From: JAYYZW01 sp036339995
Lineage (GTDB): Bacteria > Pseudomonadota > Gammaproteobacteria > Ga0077536
Assembly: GCA_036339995.1 (NCBI GenBank)
Contig: JAYYZW010000119.1
Location: 8,035-72,034 of the forward strand
DNA: 64,000 nt
Direction of reading: 5' to 3'
The position numbers and the translations under genes are program-made. The notes under the pieces were generated by a model that worked only from the letters and a program-made list of their open reading frames with translations, was not told the origin of the DNA and did not search any database. Of the stretch, positions 9,402 to 18,439 are shown in pieces (within the stretch, counting starts at the first letter, position 1; the number at the start of each line of letters is the position of its first letter).

Positions 9402-10432
9402 GGGTTGGAAATCTCCTCATGCACAGCATCGATCGCTTTCAGCAGTTCGCGCGGCAGCTCCGATCCGCTCGCCTTCAAGTTGTGGTCCAACTGCGCAGTT
9501 GAACTTGCGCCTATGATAACGCTGGTTACAAAGGGTTTCGACGCGACGAACGCGAGTGCCATGTGAACCGGGTCGATCGCGGCGGCAGATGCGATCTCGA
9601 CGTAACGCCGCGTGGCCTGACGAGCGGCCGTATTCAAATAGCGATCGTGGCGTCCAAACAAGGTCATGCGTGCGTCCGCCGGGGTCCGACCTTCGAGGTA
9701 TTTTCCGCTCAGGGTACCGAATCCAAGGGGCGAATAGGCGAGCAGGCTCAGGTGTTCACGGTGCGCGATTTCGGCCCCGCCGACTTCAAAGCTGCGATTC
9801 AGGAGGTTGTAGGGGTTCTGGATCGAAGCGATACGCGGTAAGCCCTGTTGGCCCGCGATACGCAGAAACTCCATCATCCCCCAGGGCGTCTCGTTCGACA
9901 GACCTACGCAGCGAATCTTACCGCTGCGAACGATGTCGTTTAGCGCATGCAGGGTCTCCTCGATGCTGAACGCCTGTTCGTTTCGAGCCGGCTTGAATCC
10001 GAGTTGGCCGAAAAAATTCGCGGCGCGATCGGGCCAGTGCAGTTGAAAGAGGTCAATATAGTCCGTTTTAAGCCGCACGAGGCTCGCGTCCACCGCGCGT
10101 GCGAGGTTTTCGGCCTTGTGGACAGAACACCCGCCCCGTATCCAGGGCACGAAAGTGCCGGGGCCTGCCGCCTTCGTTGCGAGCACGATGCGATCCCGGC
10201 TGCCCCGTTGCGCTATCCAATCACCTACGATAGATTCCGATTCGCCGTAGGTCGCCGCTCGCGCCGGAACCGGATACATCTCGGCGGTATCGATCAAGTT
10301 GACACCGGTATCGCGGGCCCGATCCAATTGGGCATGCGCCTCCGCTGCGTTATTCTGTCCGCCGAAGGTCATCGTTCCCAGGCAGAACGCACTCACTTCC
10401 AGGTCAGTATTTCCGAGCTTGCGATATTCCAT
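9392..10432 (-). CDS. Aldo/keto reductase, Tas-like
   Basis: NADP-dependent (beta/alpha)8 oxidoreductase. 346 residues: MEYRKLGNTDLEVSAFCLGT at the start, catalytic Asp/Tyr in NLIDTAEMYP, the lysine in IVLATKAAG, DYIDLFQLHWPDR, and the late NADP-binding VIIGASSTAQLDHN. The overall layout and the inserted PVPARAATYGESE region resemble E. coli Tas; the substrate is unknown. Its stop overlaps the purB start by 10 bp, and it is divergent from rnt with about 127 bp between. Confidence 0.9.
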   Translation of the reverse strand: MEYRKLGNTDLEVSAFCLGTMTFGGQNNAAEAHAQLDRARDTGVNLIDTAEMYPVPARAATYGESESIVGDWIAQRGSRDRIVLATKAAGPGTFVPWIRGGCSVHKAENLARAVDASLVRLKTDYIDLFQLHWPDRAANFFGQLGFKPARNEQAFSIEETLHALNDIVRSGKIRCVGLSNETPWGMMEFLRIAGQQGLPRIASIQNPYNLLNRSFEVGGAEIAHREHLSLLAYSPLGFGTLSGKYLEGRTPADARMTLFGRHDRYLNTAARQATRRYVEIASAAAIDPVHMALAFVASKPFVTSVIIGASSTAQLDHNLKASGSELPRELLKAIDAVHEEISNPCP

Positions 10433-10559
10433 AAACAGAGATTCGTGATGATTCGATCTAAATTGACTTCGAGGCCGGCCGATAGGCCCCCGAAATCGAA
10501 TACTAAGCCGCCCCGACCCGTTCGCGCCGGTTCAGCGGTACGACTTCGGAGTCGGCTTG

Positions 10560-11183
10560 ATGCCTGAATGCTCCGTTGCCCAGCGATTCCGCGGATTTCT
10601 CCCCGTTATCATCGACGTGGAAACGGGAGGTTTCAATTCGCAAACCGACGCGCTGCTGGAAATCGCCGCGGTATTGATCGACATCGATGAGGCGCGGGGG
10701 TGGCACAGGCGCACCACGATTGGTTGCCACGTCACGCCCTTCGAAGGCGCTAATCTCGACAAAAGTTCGCTCGAATTCAACAAGATCGACCCGTATCACC
10801 CTTTTCGGCTCGCGATCGACGAAGGCGAGGCTCTCGAGAAGATCTTCGAAACCATCCGGGCCGAAATTACGCGCCAAGAATGCAGCCGGGCGATCCTTGT
10901 CGGTCACAACCCGACCTTCGACCTCACTTTCGTCAAGGCCGCAGCGTCGCGTAGCGGCATCAAAAAGCTCCCCTTTCACAATTTCAGCACCTTCGATACG
11001 GCGGCCCTGGCGGGTGTGGCGTTCGGCCAGACCGTACTCGCGCGCGCCGTGCTGGCCGCGGGTCTCGACTGGGACGCTGACGAGGCGCATTCCGCCATTT
11101 ACGACGCTGAACGTACGGCCGATCTCTTCTGTGAAATCGTCAATCGCTGGGACCGGTACTTGGATGCCGCCGAAGTTCCTTAG
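10560..11183 (+). CDS. rnt: Ribonuclease T
   Basis: DEDDh 3'-5' exoribonuclease that trims the CCA end of tRNAs and other stable RNAs. 207 residues. The three exonuclease motifs are present: VIIDVETGGFN (Exo I), VGHNPTFDLTFV (Exo II) and HSAIYDAERTADLF with the catalytic His and Asp (Exo III). The length equals the family norm. The start is the ATG at 10560; a TTG one codon earlier is less likely. Confidence 0.96.
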   Translation: MPECSVAQRFRGFLPVIIDVETGGFNSQTDALLEIAAVLIDIDEARGWHRRTTIGCHVTPFEGANLDKSSLEFNKIDPYHPFRLAIDEGEALEKIFETIRAEITRQECSRAILVGHNPTFDLTFVKAAASRSGIKKLPFHNFSTFDTAALAGVAFGQTVLARAVLAAGLDWDADEAHSAIYDAERTADLFCEIVNRWDRYLDAAEVP

Positions 11184-11234
11184 CGCGCCTATTGCATGAC
11201 AGACGGCGGCATAGTGTGAGCAGGGCGCGGGAAC

Positions 11235-12548
11235 TCAATCCTTGTGGATCCGCTGGCGCCAGCGGTCCGCGCTGGCCTTGAGCTCACGCGTGTCGAGTGT
11301 GGTGAGTTGGCCTTGTTGCACGACATGGCGGCCGCCAACCCATACTTCGCTCACCTGGTCGCGGTGTGCGCCGTAGACGACATGCGATACGGGATCGTAG
11401 AGCGGCCGGGCCTCGAACCCGGCGAGATCGATCGCGACGAGATCCGCCAGCTTGCCGTGCTCGATCGTGCCGAGGAGGTGGTCGAGGCCGAGCGCTTTCG
11501 CGCCATTGAGCGTCGCCATGCGCAACGCCGCGGCGGCCGGCAGGGCGCAGGGATCACCGGCAAGGCCCTTGGCCAGGAGTGACGCGGTGCGCATCTCGCT
11601 CAGCATGTCGAGATCGTTATTACTGGCCGCGCTATCGGTACCGCAGGCGACATTGATCCCTTGCGCCACGAGCTCCGCAACGGGACAAAAGCCGCTGGCG
11701 AGCTTGAGGTTGCTTTCCGGGCAATGCACGACATGCGTTCCAGTGCGGCTCAAAATCTCGATCTCCTCCGAATCCAGCGCAGTCATGTGCACGGCCACCA
11801 GGCGAGGTGACTGCAGACCCAGTGCGCCAAGACGTCGCAGGGGCCGCATTTTCGTCGCGGCTAGCGCGTCGTCGATCTCGCGCTGGGTTTCATGCAGGTG
11901 AATGTGAATGGGGAGATCAAGTTCGTTAGATAGGGTCGCGATGCGGCGCAGCGCGTCATCGTCGACCGTATAGGGTGAGTGGGGCGCGAACGCGGTCGTG
12001 ATCAATGGATGTGAGCGAAATCGATCGTGGACTTCTTCTCCTTTACGGAGATATTCGTCAACATTGTGAGCCCAGGTGCTCGGAAAACCGATCACGATCA
12101 TCCCGATGACGGCGCGTATACCCGCTTCGACCGCCGCTGCCGCGGCTTCGTCGGGGAAAAAATACATGTCGTTGAAGCAGGTCGTACCGCCCAGAAGCAT
12201 TTCCGCGGCGGCCAGGCGGGTACCTTCGCGCACGAATTCTCGATTGACGAATGACGCCTCGGCCGGCCAGATGTGCTGTTCCAGCCATTCCATCAGCGGG
12301 CGATCGTCAGCCATCCCGCGAAACAAGCTCATCGCCGCGTGCGTGTGTGCGTTGATCAATCCGGGGATCAGGACGTGTTCGGTACAGTCGACTTCCACGA
12401 CCGCATGCGACGGCCGCCGCCAATCGGCGGTGGGTATGATCGAGGTGATGCGCGCGTCGTCGATAAGGATCGTGTGCCGTTCGTAAACCACGCCTTCTGG
12501 TTCGACCGGTATGACCCAACCCGCATGAATCGCCTGCATCGTGTCCAT
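11235..12548 (-). CDS. mtaD: 5'-methylthioadenosine / S-adenosylhomocysteine deaminase (TRZ/ATZ family)
   Basis: Zinc amidohydrolase that deaminates methylthioadenosine to methylthioinosine. 437 residues from the ATG at 12548 (MDTMQAIHAGWVIPVEP), with GLINAHTHAAMSLFRGMADD (HxH metal site), the HIHLHET motif (about residue 220), and GTDSAASNNDLDM (about residue 307). The open frame runs 22 codons further upstream but that part is not family-like. It is divergent from mtnA, the enzyme two steps further along the same salvage route. A broader amidohydrolase substrate cannot be excluded from sequence alone. Confidence 0.85.
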   Translation of the reverse strand: MDTMQAIHAGWVIPVEPEGVVYERHTILIDDARITSIIPTADWRRPSHAVVEVDCTEHVLIPGLINAHTHAAMSLFRGMADDRPLMEWLEQHIWPAEASFVNREFVREGTRLAAAEMLLGGTTCFNDMYFFPDEAAAAAVEAGIRAVIGMIVIGFPSTWAHNVDEYLRKGEEVHDRFRSHPLITTAFAPHSPYTVDDDALRRIATLSNELDLPIHIHLHETQREIDDALAATKMRPLRRLGALGLQSPRLVAVHMTALDSEEIEILSRTGTHVVHCPESNLKLASGFCPVAELVAQGINVACGTDSAASNNDLDMLSEMRTASLLAKGLAGDPCALPAAAALRMATLNGAKALGLDHLLGTIEHGKLADLVAIDLAGFEARPLYDPVSHVVYGAHRDQVSEVWVGGRHVVQQGQLTTLDTRELKASADRWRQRIHKD

Positions 12549-12616
12549 TGTTGATTCGTTTTCAAGCCGGCGAGCGCCGGTTGGGCTAAAGTACCACAGA
12601 CCCGAGGAGAACATAG

Positions 12617-13660
12617 GTGATTAAAACTGTCGACGGCCCCGTCCCCCTTCGCTGGGAAAACGAGCGGCTCGTGCTGCTCGATCAAACGCGCCTTCCGCAC
12701 GAGATCGCTTACGTTGAATGTCATTCGGCCGAAGACGTCTGCACCGCCATTCGGACTATGGTGGTTCGCGGCGCTCCCGCGATAGGTGTCGCCGCGGCCT
12801 ACGGTGTGGCGCTTGCGGCGCGTCGGCGCTTCAAGGAAGCGGGCGCAGGATGGCGCGAAGCGATGCAACCGGACATCGACGCTCTGGCGACCTCGCGGCC
12901 GACTGCCGTTAACCTGACTTGGGCCCTCAAGTTTATGAGCGATGGGCTAGAGGACCTCGCCACGGAGCCCTACCCTTTATTACTCGCCCGTGCGCAGACG
13001 CTGCATAGAGAAGACGTCGAATCGAACAAAGCGCTCGGAGATTTCGGTGCGCGCCTGATCGCGCCGCGTTCGGGCGTGCTTACGCACTGCAACGCAGGGG
13101 CGTTGGCGACGGCCGGATATGGGACTGCGCTCGGCGTCATTCGCAGCGCATGGCGTGACGGCCGCTTATCGGAAGTATTCGCGACCGAGACCCGTCCCTG
13201 GCTGCAGGGCGCACGACTGACCGCGTGGGAACTCCACAAGGACGGCATCGACCCGATCCTCATCGCCGACAACGCTGCGGCCTACCTCATGCAGCAGGGA
13301 CGAATCCATTGGGCCATCACCGGCGCGGATAGAATCGCGGCCAACGGCGATACTGCGAACAAGATTGGAACCTACGCGCTGGCGACGCTCGCGCGTGCCC
13401 ACGGTGTGAAATTCATGGTGGCCGCGCCACTGTCGAGCATCGACCGCGACGCTCCGACCGGCGCCGATATTCCAATTGAACATCGAGACGCATCGGAGCT
13501 TACCCATCTTGCCGGCCGCCCGGTGGCCGCAGCCGGCGTACGCGTACTCAATCCCGTATTCGACGTTACCCCGGCGCATTTGATCGATGTCCTGACGACC
13601 GAAAAAGGGGTCGTCGAGAAGCCCGATCAAGCGGCCGTAGCGCGTCTTTTCGAGCGCTGA
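12617..13660 (+). CDS. mtnA: S-methyl-5-thioribose-1-phosphate isomerase
   Basis: Aldose-ketose isomerase of methionine salvage, giving methylthioribulose-1-phosphate. 347 residues. VRGAPAIGVAAAYG is the substrate-loop region, LTHCNAGALATAGYGTALG carries the catalytic Cys, and TGADRIAANGDTANKIGTY carries the catalytic Asp. The start is GTG at 12617 behind a GAGGAGA site. Neighbours are mtaD (divergent) and gyrA (downstream), the same trio seen beside gyrA in pseudomonads. Confidence 0.96.
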   Translation: MIKTVDGPVPLRWENERLVLLDQTRLPHEIAYVECHSAEDVCTAIRTMVVRGAPAIGVAAAYGVALAARRRFKEAGAGWREAMQPDIDALATSRPTAVNLTWALKFMSDGLEDLATEPYPLLLARAQTLHREDVESNKALGDFGARLIAPRSGVLTHCNAGALATAGYGTALGVIRSAWRDGRLSEVFATETRPWLQGARLTAWELHKDGIDPILIADNAAAYLMQQGRIHWAITGADRIAANGDTANKIGTYALATLARAHGVKFMVAAPLSSIDRDAPTGADIPIEHRDASELTHLAGRPVAAAGVRVLNPVFDVTPAHLIDVLTTEKGVVEKPDQAAVARLFER

Positions 13661-13699
13661 GATCGCGGCGTCGAAAAGGTGCGCCGGGGGTCCCCCGCA

Positions 13700-13727
13700 T
13701 GCTATAATATGCAGGTCTAGTAGACCT
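13700..13727 (+). promoter_or_regulatory. Extended -10 promoter and dyad upstream of gyrA
   Basis: TGCTATAAT at 13700-13708 is a consensus extended -10 element (TGn plus TATAAT). No good -35 lies 16-18 bp upstream, which fits the extended type. It is followed by a perfect dyad AGGTCT-AGT-AGACCT at 13713-13727, overlapping the expected transcription start. The gyrA ATG is 39 bp past the dyad. A CGGGGG-T-CCCCCG palindrome lies just upstream. The dyad could be an operator or supercoiling-sensitive discriminator; that is inference. Confidence 0.6.
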
Positions 13728-13766
13728 AGAACTCCCCTTTAAAATCAACTAGTTAAATACACTCTG

Positions 13767-16331
13767 ATGGCCGATATCGCGCGCCAGTTACTGCCGGTCA
13801 ATATCGAGGACGAGATGCGGCAGTCGTACATGGATTACGCCATGAGCGTAATCGTCGGCCGTGCCCTTCCGGACGCCCGCGACGGGCTCAAACCGGTGCA
13901 CCGTCGCGTACTCTACGCGATGCAGGAAGCGAACAATCTCTGGAATCGGCCCTACGTCAAATGCGCTCGCGTCGTCGGCGAGGTAATGGGTAAATACCAT
14001 CCCCATGGCGACAGTGCCATCTACGATACCCTGGTCCGTATGGCACAGGATTTTTCCCTGCGCTACACGCTGATCGACGGCCAAGGCAATTTCGGATCGG
14101 TCGACGGCGATGCGCCCGCGGCAATGCGTTACACCGAATGCCGACTCGATCGGGTCGCAAGCGAGCTGCTCGCCGATATCGACATGGAGACGGTCGATTT
14201 CGCGCCAAACTACGACGGTAAGGAGCACGAGCCAACGGTTCTGCCTTCGCGTATTCCCAACCTGCTGGTCAATGGCTCCAGCGGCATCGCTGTCGGCATG
14301 GCGACGAACATCGCGCCGCATAATCTGAACGAAGTAATCGACGCCTGCGTCGCCCTGGTCGATGATCCGAGCCTCGAAATCGACCAGTTGATGGGCTATA
14401 TCCCAGGTCCCGATTTCCCCACGGCGGGTATCATCAACGGTTCGGCAGGGATCCGTGAAGCCTATCGCACGGGCCGCGGGCGAATTTACGTGAGAGCCCG
14501 TACCGAGATTGAAGACGCCGATACCGACGCGTCGCGCATCGTCATCTCTGAATTACCGTACCAGGTTAACAAGGCCCGGCTTATCGAGAAGATCGCGGAA
14601 CTGGTCAAAGAGAAAAAGATCGAAGGTATTCGACAGGATGGATTGCGCGACGAATCGGACAAGGACGGGATGCGCATCGTCATCGAACTCAAGCGTGGCG
14701 AGTTGGCAGAAGTGCTGCTCAACAATTTGTACCGGCATACGCAGATGCAATCCGTATTCGGCATTAATACCGTTGCGCTCGTCGACGGTCAACCCAAAAC
14801 GCTCAATTTGCGCGAGCTGCTCGATTGCTTTTTGCGCCACCGCCGTGAGGTCGTTACTCGGCGCACCCTGTTCGAACTCGGCAAAGCACGCGATCGCGCC
14901 CATGTGCTGGAAGGGCTCGCCGTGGCGCTGGCGAATATCGACGCGATCATCACGCTGATCAAGGCGTCCCCGACGCCCGCCGACGCGCGCGAGGGCCTGC
15001 TAAACCAGGCCTGGGAGCCAGGACTGGTATTGACCATGCTGGAGCGCGCAGGGGCGGACGTATCACGGCCCGAGAACCTGCCGCAGGAGTACGGCCTCAA
15101 ATCCCTCGGCTACCATTTGTCCGAGCGCCAGGCCAAAGAGATTCTCGAGATGCGCCTGCAACGGCTGACGGCGCTCGAGCAGGACAAGATTCTCGATGAA
15201 TACCGCGAAGTGCTGGAGCGTATTGACGATCTGCTCGATATTCTGCAGCGGCCCGACCGCTTGATGCAGGTCATTCGCGATGAATTATTGGAGATTCGCG
15301 AGCGCTACGGCGACCCGCGCCGCACTGAAATCGTGGAGATGCAGAAACACCTTTCCCTGGAGGACCTCATTTCCGAAGAGGACGTGGTCGTGACCTTGTC
15401 GCATGCCGGTTACGCAAAATCACAGCCGATCGAGGTCTACCGGTCGCAGCGGCGGGGCGGCAGGGGCAAGACGGCGACCACTACGAAGGACGAAGATTTT
15501 GTCGACAAACTGTTCATTGCCAACACACACGATACATTATTGTGCTTCTCCAACAGCGGTAAACTGTACTGGTTGAAAGTTTACGAGTTGCCGCAGGCCG
15601 GGCGTACTGCGCGTGGACGGCCGCTGGTCAACCTGCTGCCGCTGGCAGACGGCGAGCGCATTACTGCGGTGCTGCCGATCAAGGAGTTCGATCCGGAATT
15701 GTTCGTCGTCATGGCAACCGCGCGTGGCATCATCAAGAAAACCTCGCTGGCGAATTTCTCGCGGCCCCGCGCCTCGGGCATTATCGCCGTCGATCTCGTC
15801 GCCGATGACCGCTTGGTCGGCGTATCGCTGACCCAGGGTGCGAGCGACATCATGCTCGTCAGCTCGGGCGGCAAGGCCGTTCGATTCTCGGAAACCCACG
15901 TTCGACCCATGGGCCGTACGGCACGCGGAGTGCGCGGTATCAAGCTCCGCGAAGGGCAGGAAGTGATCGCGCTGATTCCCATTGAGGGCGAGGGCACCAT
16001 CCTGTTCGCGACGGCCAAGGGTTACGGAAAGCGCACGCGCTATGCGGAATTTCCGCTCAGGGGGCGCGGCGGCCAGGGCGTGATCGCGATCCAGGCCAAC
16101 GAGCGCAACGGTGCGGTCGTTGGCGCCGTATCGGTTGCAGAAGATGACGAAATCATGCTGATCAGTGACGGCGGCATCCTGGTAAGAACGCCGGTCGAAG
16201 GCATTTCAATCATCGGCCGTATTACTCAGGGTATCCGACTGATAGCCCTGGGCGAGGGAGAGCAGCTCGTTGGGGTTGAACCCATCGCCGATCTCAATGG
16301 CAACGACGAAGCCGCTGAAGAAGCCGATTAG
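13767..16331 (+). CDS. gyrA: DNA gyrase subunit A
   Basis: Breakage-reunion subunit of type II topoisomerase. 854 residues. GLKPVHRRVLYAM and HPHGDSAIYDTLVRMAQ form the quinolone-resistance region, with the susceptible-type Ser and Asp (positions equivalent to E. coli 83 and 87). The active-site Tyr lies in AAMRYTECRL. The C-terminal beta-pinwheel begins with the GyrA box QRRGGRGK, and the C terminus is acidic. It stands between mtnA and pheA; serC, normally next in gammaproteobacteria, is absent. Confidence 0.99.
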   Translation: MADIARQLLPVNIEDEMRQSYMDYAMSVIVGRALPDARDGLKPVHRRVLYAMQEANNLWNRPYVKCARVVGEVMGKYHPHGDSAIYDTLVRMAQDFSLRYTLIDGQGNFGSVDGDAPAAMRYTECRLDRVASELLADIDMETVDFAPNYDGKEHEPTVLPSRIPNLLVNGSSGIAVGMATNIAPHNLNEVIDACVALVDDPSLEIDQLMGYIPGPDFPTAGIINGSAGIREAYRTGRGRIYVRARTEIEDADTDASRIVISELPYQVNKARLIEKIAELVKEKKIEGIRQDGLRDESDKDGMRIVIELKRGELAEVLLNNLYRHTQMQSVFGINTVALVDGQPKTLNLRELLDCFLRHRREVVTRRTLFELGKARDRAHVLEGLAVALANIDAIITLIKASPTPADAREGLLNQAWEPGLVLTMLERAGADVSRPENLPQEYGLKSLGYHLSERQAKEILEMRLQRLTALEQDKILDEYREVLERIDDLLDILQRPDRLMQVIRDELLEIRERYGDPRRTEIVEMQKHLSLEDLISEEDVVVTLSHAGYAKSQPIEVYRSQRRGGRGKTATTTKDEDFVDKLFIANTHDTLLCFSNSGKLYWLKVYELPQAGRTARGRPLVNLLPLADGERITAVLPIKEFDPELFVVMATARGIIKKTSLANFSRPRASGIIAVDLVADDRLVGVSLTQGASDIMLVSSGGKAVRFSETHVRPMGRTARGVRGIKLREGQEVIALIPIEGEGTILFATAKGYGKRTRYAEFPLRGRGGQGVIAIQANERNGAVVGAVSVAEDDEIMLISDGGILVRTPVEGISIIGRITQGIRLIALGEGEQLVGVEPIADLNGNDEAAEEAD

Positions 16332-16389
16332 GTCTACACCGCCCGCAGGGTGGCCGCGGACTCGAATTCCTGGATCGGGGTAAGGATTC

Positions 16390-17475
16390 ATGTCGTCTGA
16401 TCAGCACATCAGCAATTTACGAAATGACATCGACGCGATCGATGACGAGCTCGTAGGTTTGTTGAACCGCCGTGCAGCGCTCACGATTGAAGTGGGTGAG
16501 ATAAAGCGTGCTGGCGACGGCGAGGCGCAGTTTTATCGCCCTGAACGCGAAGCGCAAATATTGCGGCGACTGTTGCAAAGCAATGCGGGTCCGATTTCGG
16601 ACGAAGATCTGGCGAGGCTGATGCGCGAGATCATTGCGACCTGCCTCTCGCTCGAGCAGGGATTGCGCATCGCCTATCTCGGTCCGGAAGGGACTTTTAC
16701 CCATCTAGCCTTGCTCAAGCATTTCGGCGGCGCGGTAGAACCGATCGCCGTGACCAGCATCTCGGAAGTGTTCCGTGAAGTCGAGGCGCGCGCGAGTGAC
16801 TATGGCGTTGTTCCCGTGGAAAATTCCCTCGAAGGCTCGGTGAACCAAACGCTCGACTGCCTGGGCGAATCAAGCTTGGTGATCTGTGGCGAAATCATTC
16901 TTCCCGTGCACCACCAGCTTCTAAGTACGGAAGCCGCGCTCCACGATATTCAGCGGGTGTATGCGCATGAACAGGCATTGGCACAGTGTCGCGCCTGGCT
17001 CGATCGGAATCTGCCGGGTGCCGAACGCTCAGCACTCAGCAGTAATGCCGCCGCCGCCGAACGCGCGCGAAGCGAATCAGGCGCTGGCGCGATTGCGAGC
17101 AAGCAGGCGGGAGAACAGTACGGGCTCGATGTGCGCGCATCAAACATCGAAGATCATCCGCAGAACACGACGCGATTTGCGGTACTCGGGCGTTCCATAC
17201 CTCAGGCGACGGGGGAGGACGTGACCTCGATCATGTTCAGCATGCCGAACGAGCCGGGCGCTCTTCATAGCCTCTTGAGCGTGCTTGCGGCGGCGGGGAT
17301 CAGCATGTCGCGTATCGAATCACGCCCGAAGCGCACGGGCGATTGGGACTATTTGTTTTTCGTGGATCTGCTCGGTCATTGCAATGATGCCGATATCGCC
17401 TCGGCGCTGAGTGAAATGGAATCCCGTGCAGCACTGTTCAAGGTGCTCGGCAGCTGCCCACGAGCGATAGTTTGA
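16390..17475 (+). CDS. pheA: Bifunctional chorismate mutase / prephenate dehydratase
   Basis: Makes phenylpyruvate from chorismate for phenylalanine. 361 residues in three parts: AroQ-type chorismate mutase (about 1-90, LRNDIDAIDDELVGLLNRRA), prephenate dehydratase (about 95-270, LGPEGTFTHLA, VVPVENSLEGSVNQTLDCL and the catalytic NTTRFAVLG), and a C-terminal ACT regulatory domain (about 280-355, MPNEPGALHSLL and ESRPKRTGDWDYLFFVD). The ESRP motif is the phenylalanine-binding site, so feedback inhibition is expected. It ends 10 bp before tyrA. Confidence 0.98.
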   Translation: MSSDQHISNLRNDIDAIDDELVGLLNRRAALTIEVGEIKRAGDGEAQFYRPEREAQILRRLLQSNAGPISDEDLARLMREIIATCLSLEQGLRIAYLGPEGTFTHLALLKHFGGAVEPIAVTSISEVFREVEARASDYGVVPVENSLEGSVNQTLDCLGESSLVICGEIILPVHHQLLSTEAALHDIQRVYAHEQALAQCRAWLDRNLPGAERSALSSNAAAAERARSESGAGAIASKQAGEQYGLDVRASNIEDHPQNTTRFAVLGRSIPQATGEDVTSIMFSMPNEPGALHSLLSVLAAAGISMSRIESRPKRTGDWDYLFFVDLLGHCNDADIASALSEMESRAALFKVLGSCPRAIV

Positions 17476-17485
17476 GCATCGACCG

Positions 17486-18439
17486 GTGCGTGTACGCCGA
17501 ACCAGTCAGGTGATCGACACACTGGTCATCATCGGGGTGGGCCTCATCGGCGGTTCCCTGGCGCGGGCCTTGCGGCGGTCCGGCGTGGTCGGCGAGATCG
17601 TCGGCGTCGGACGCAGCGCGGCGAACCTCGAGGCGGCAGTCGATCTAGGCGTGGTCGATCGGTTTGAGTTCGATGCCGCCAAAGCGGTTAGAGGCGCGGA
17701 CATGGTGGTGGTCGCCGTAACGCTTGGTGCCTCGGCTGAAATTCTCGAAACTATCGGCCCGGCCCTCGACGAAAACACCTTCGTGACCGATGTCGGGTCG
17801 ACCAAGTTGAGCGTCGTGGTGTCGGCGCGAGCGGCGCTCGGCGCACGGTTTCCAAACTTCGTCCCAGGCCATCCGATCGCCGGCACCGAACTGAGTGGCG
17901 TGAAAGCCTCCTTTGCCGAACTCTTTGAAGATCACAAGGTGATTTTGACGCCGCTGCCGGAAACGCGCGAGGAGGCCCTGCATGCCGTGGCCTCTCTGTG
18001 GCGCGCAACAGGCGCCTCGGTGGTCGAGATGGACGCCGCTCATCACGACCAGGTGCTCGCGGCCACGTCGCATTTGCCGCATCTGCTCGCCTATACGCTG
18101 GTCGATATGCTGGCCGCGGCGGAGGATTCCGGCGAGATATTCAAATTCGCGGCGGGCGGGTTTCGCGATTTCACGCGCATCGCTTCGAGTAATCCCGAGA
18201 TGTGGCGCGATATCATCCTGGCCAACCGCGAGGCGGTGTTGCCATTATGCGAGGTATATGCGGATCGGTTCGGGGCGCTCAGGCGGGCGATCGAAGCGGG
18301 AGACGGTGCCGCCCTCGAGGCAATCTTCGAGCGGGCCAAGGATGTCCGCGACCGATCATTTATTTCCCCGCACCCGTCCAACTGGCCGGTTGGACGGGTG
18401 CGGTACGGGCGCTCAGGCGGTGGAGACGGCGATCAATAA
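17486..18439 (+). CDS. tyrA: Prephenate / arogenate dehydrogenase
   Basis: NAD(P)-dependent step to tyrosine. 317 residues. VIIGVGLIGGSLARALR is the Rossmann glycine loop, TDVGSTKLSVV and GHPIAGTELSGV (catalytic His) follow, then a helical dimerisation domain with AAHHDQVLAATSHLPH. The GTG start at 17486 follows pheA by 10 bp. The C-terminal tail, rich in Gly and Arg, overlaps the aroA start by 20 bp in another frame. In pseudomonads TyrA and AroA are one fused protein; here they are separate but overlapping. Confidence 0.95.
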   Translation: MRVRRTSQVIDTLVIIGVGLIGGSLARALRRSGVVGEIVGVGRSAANLEAAVDLGVVDRFEFDAAKAVRGADMVVVAVTLGASAEILETIGPALDENTFVTDVGSTKLSVVVSARAALGARFPNFVPGHPIAGTELSGVKASFAELFEDHKVILTPLPETREEALHAVASLWRATGASVVEMDAAHHDQVLAATSHLPHLLAYTLVDMLAAAEDSGEIFKFAAGGFRDFTRIASSNPEMWRDIILANREAVLPLCEVYADRFGALRRAIEAGDGAALEAIFERAKDVRDRSFISPHPSNWPVGRVRYGRSGGGDGDQ

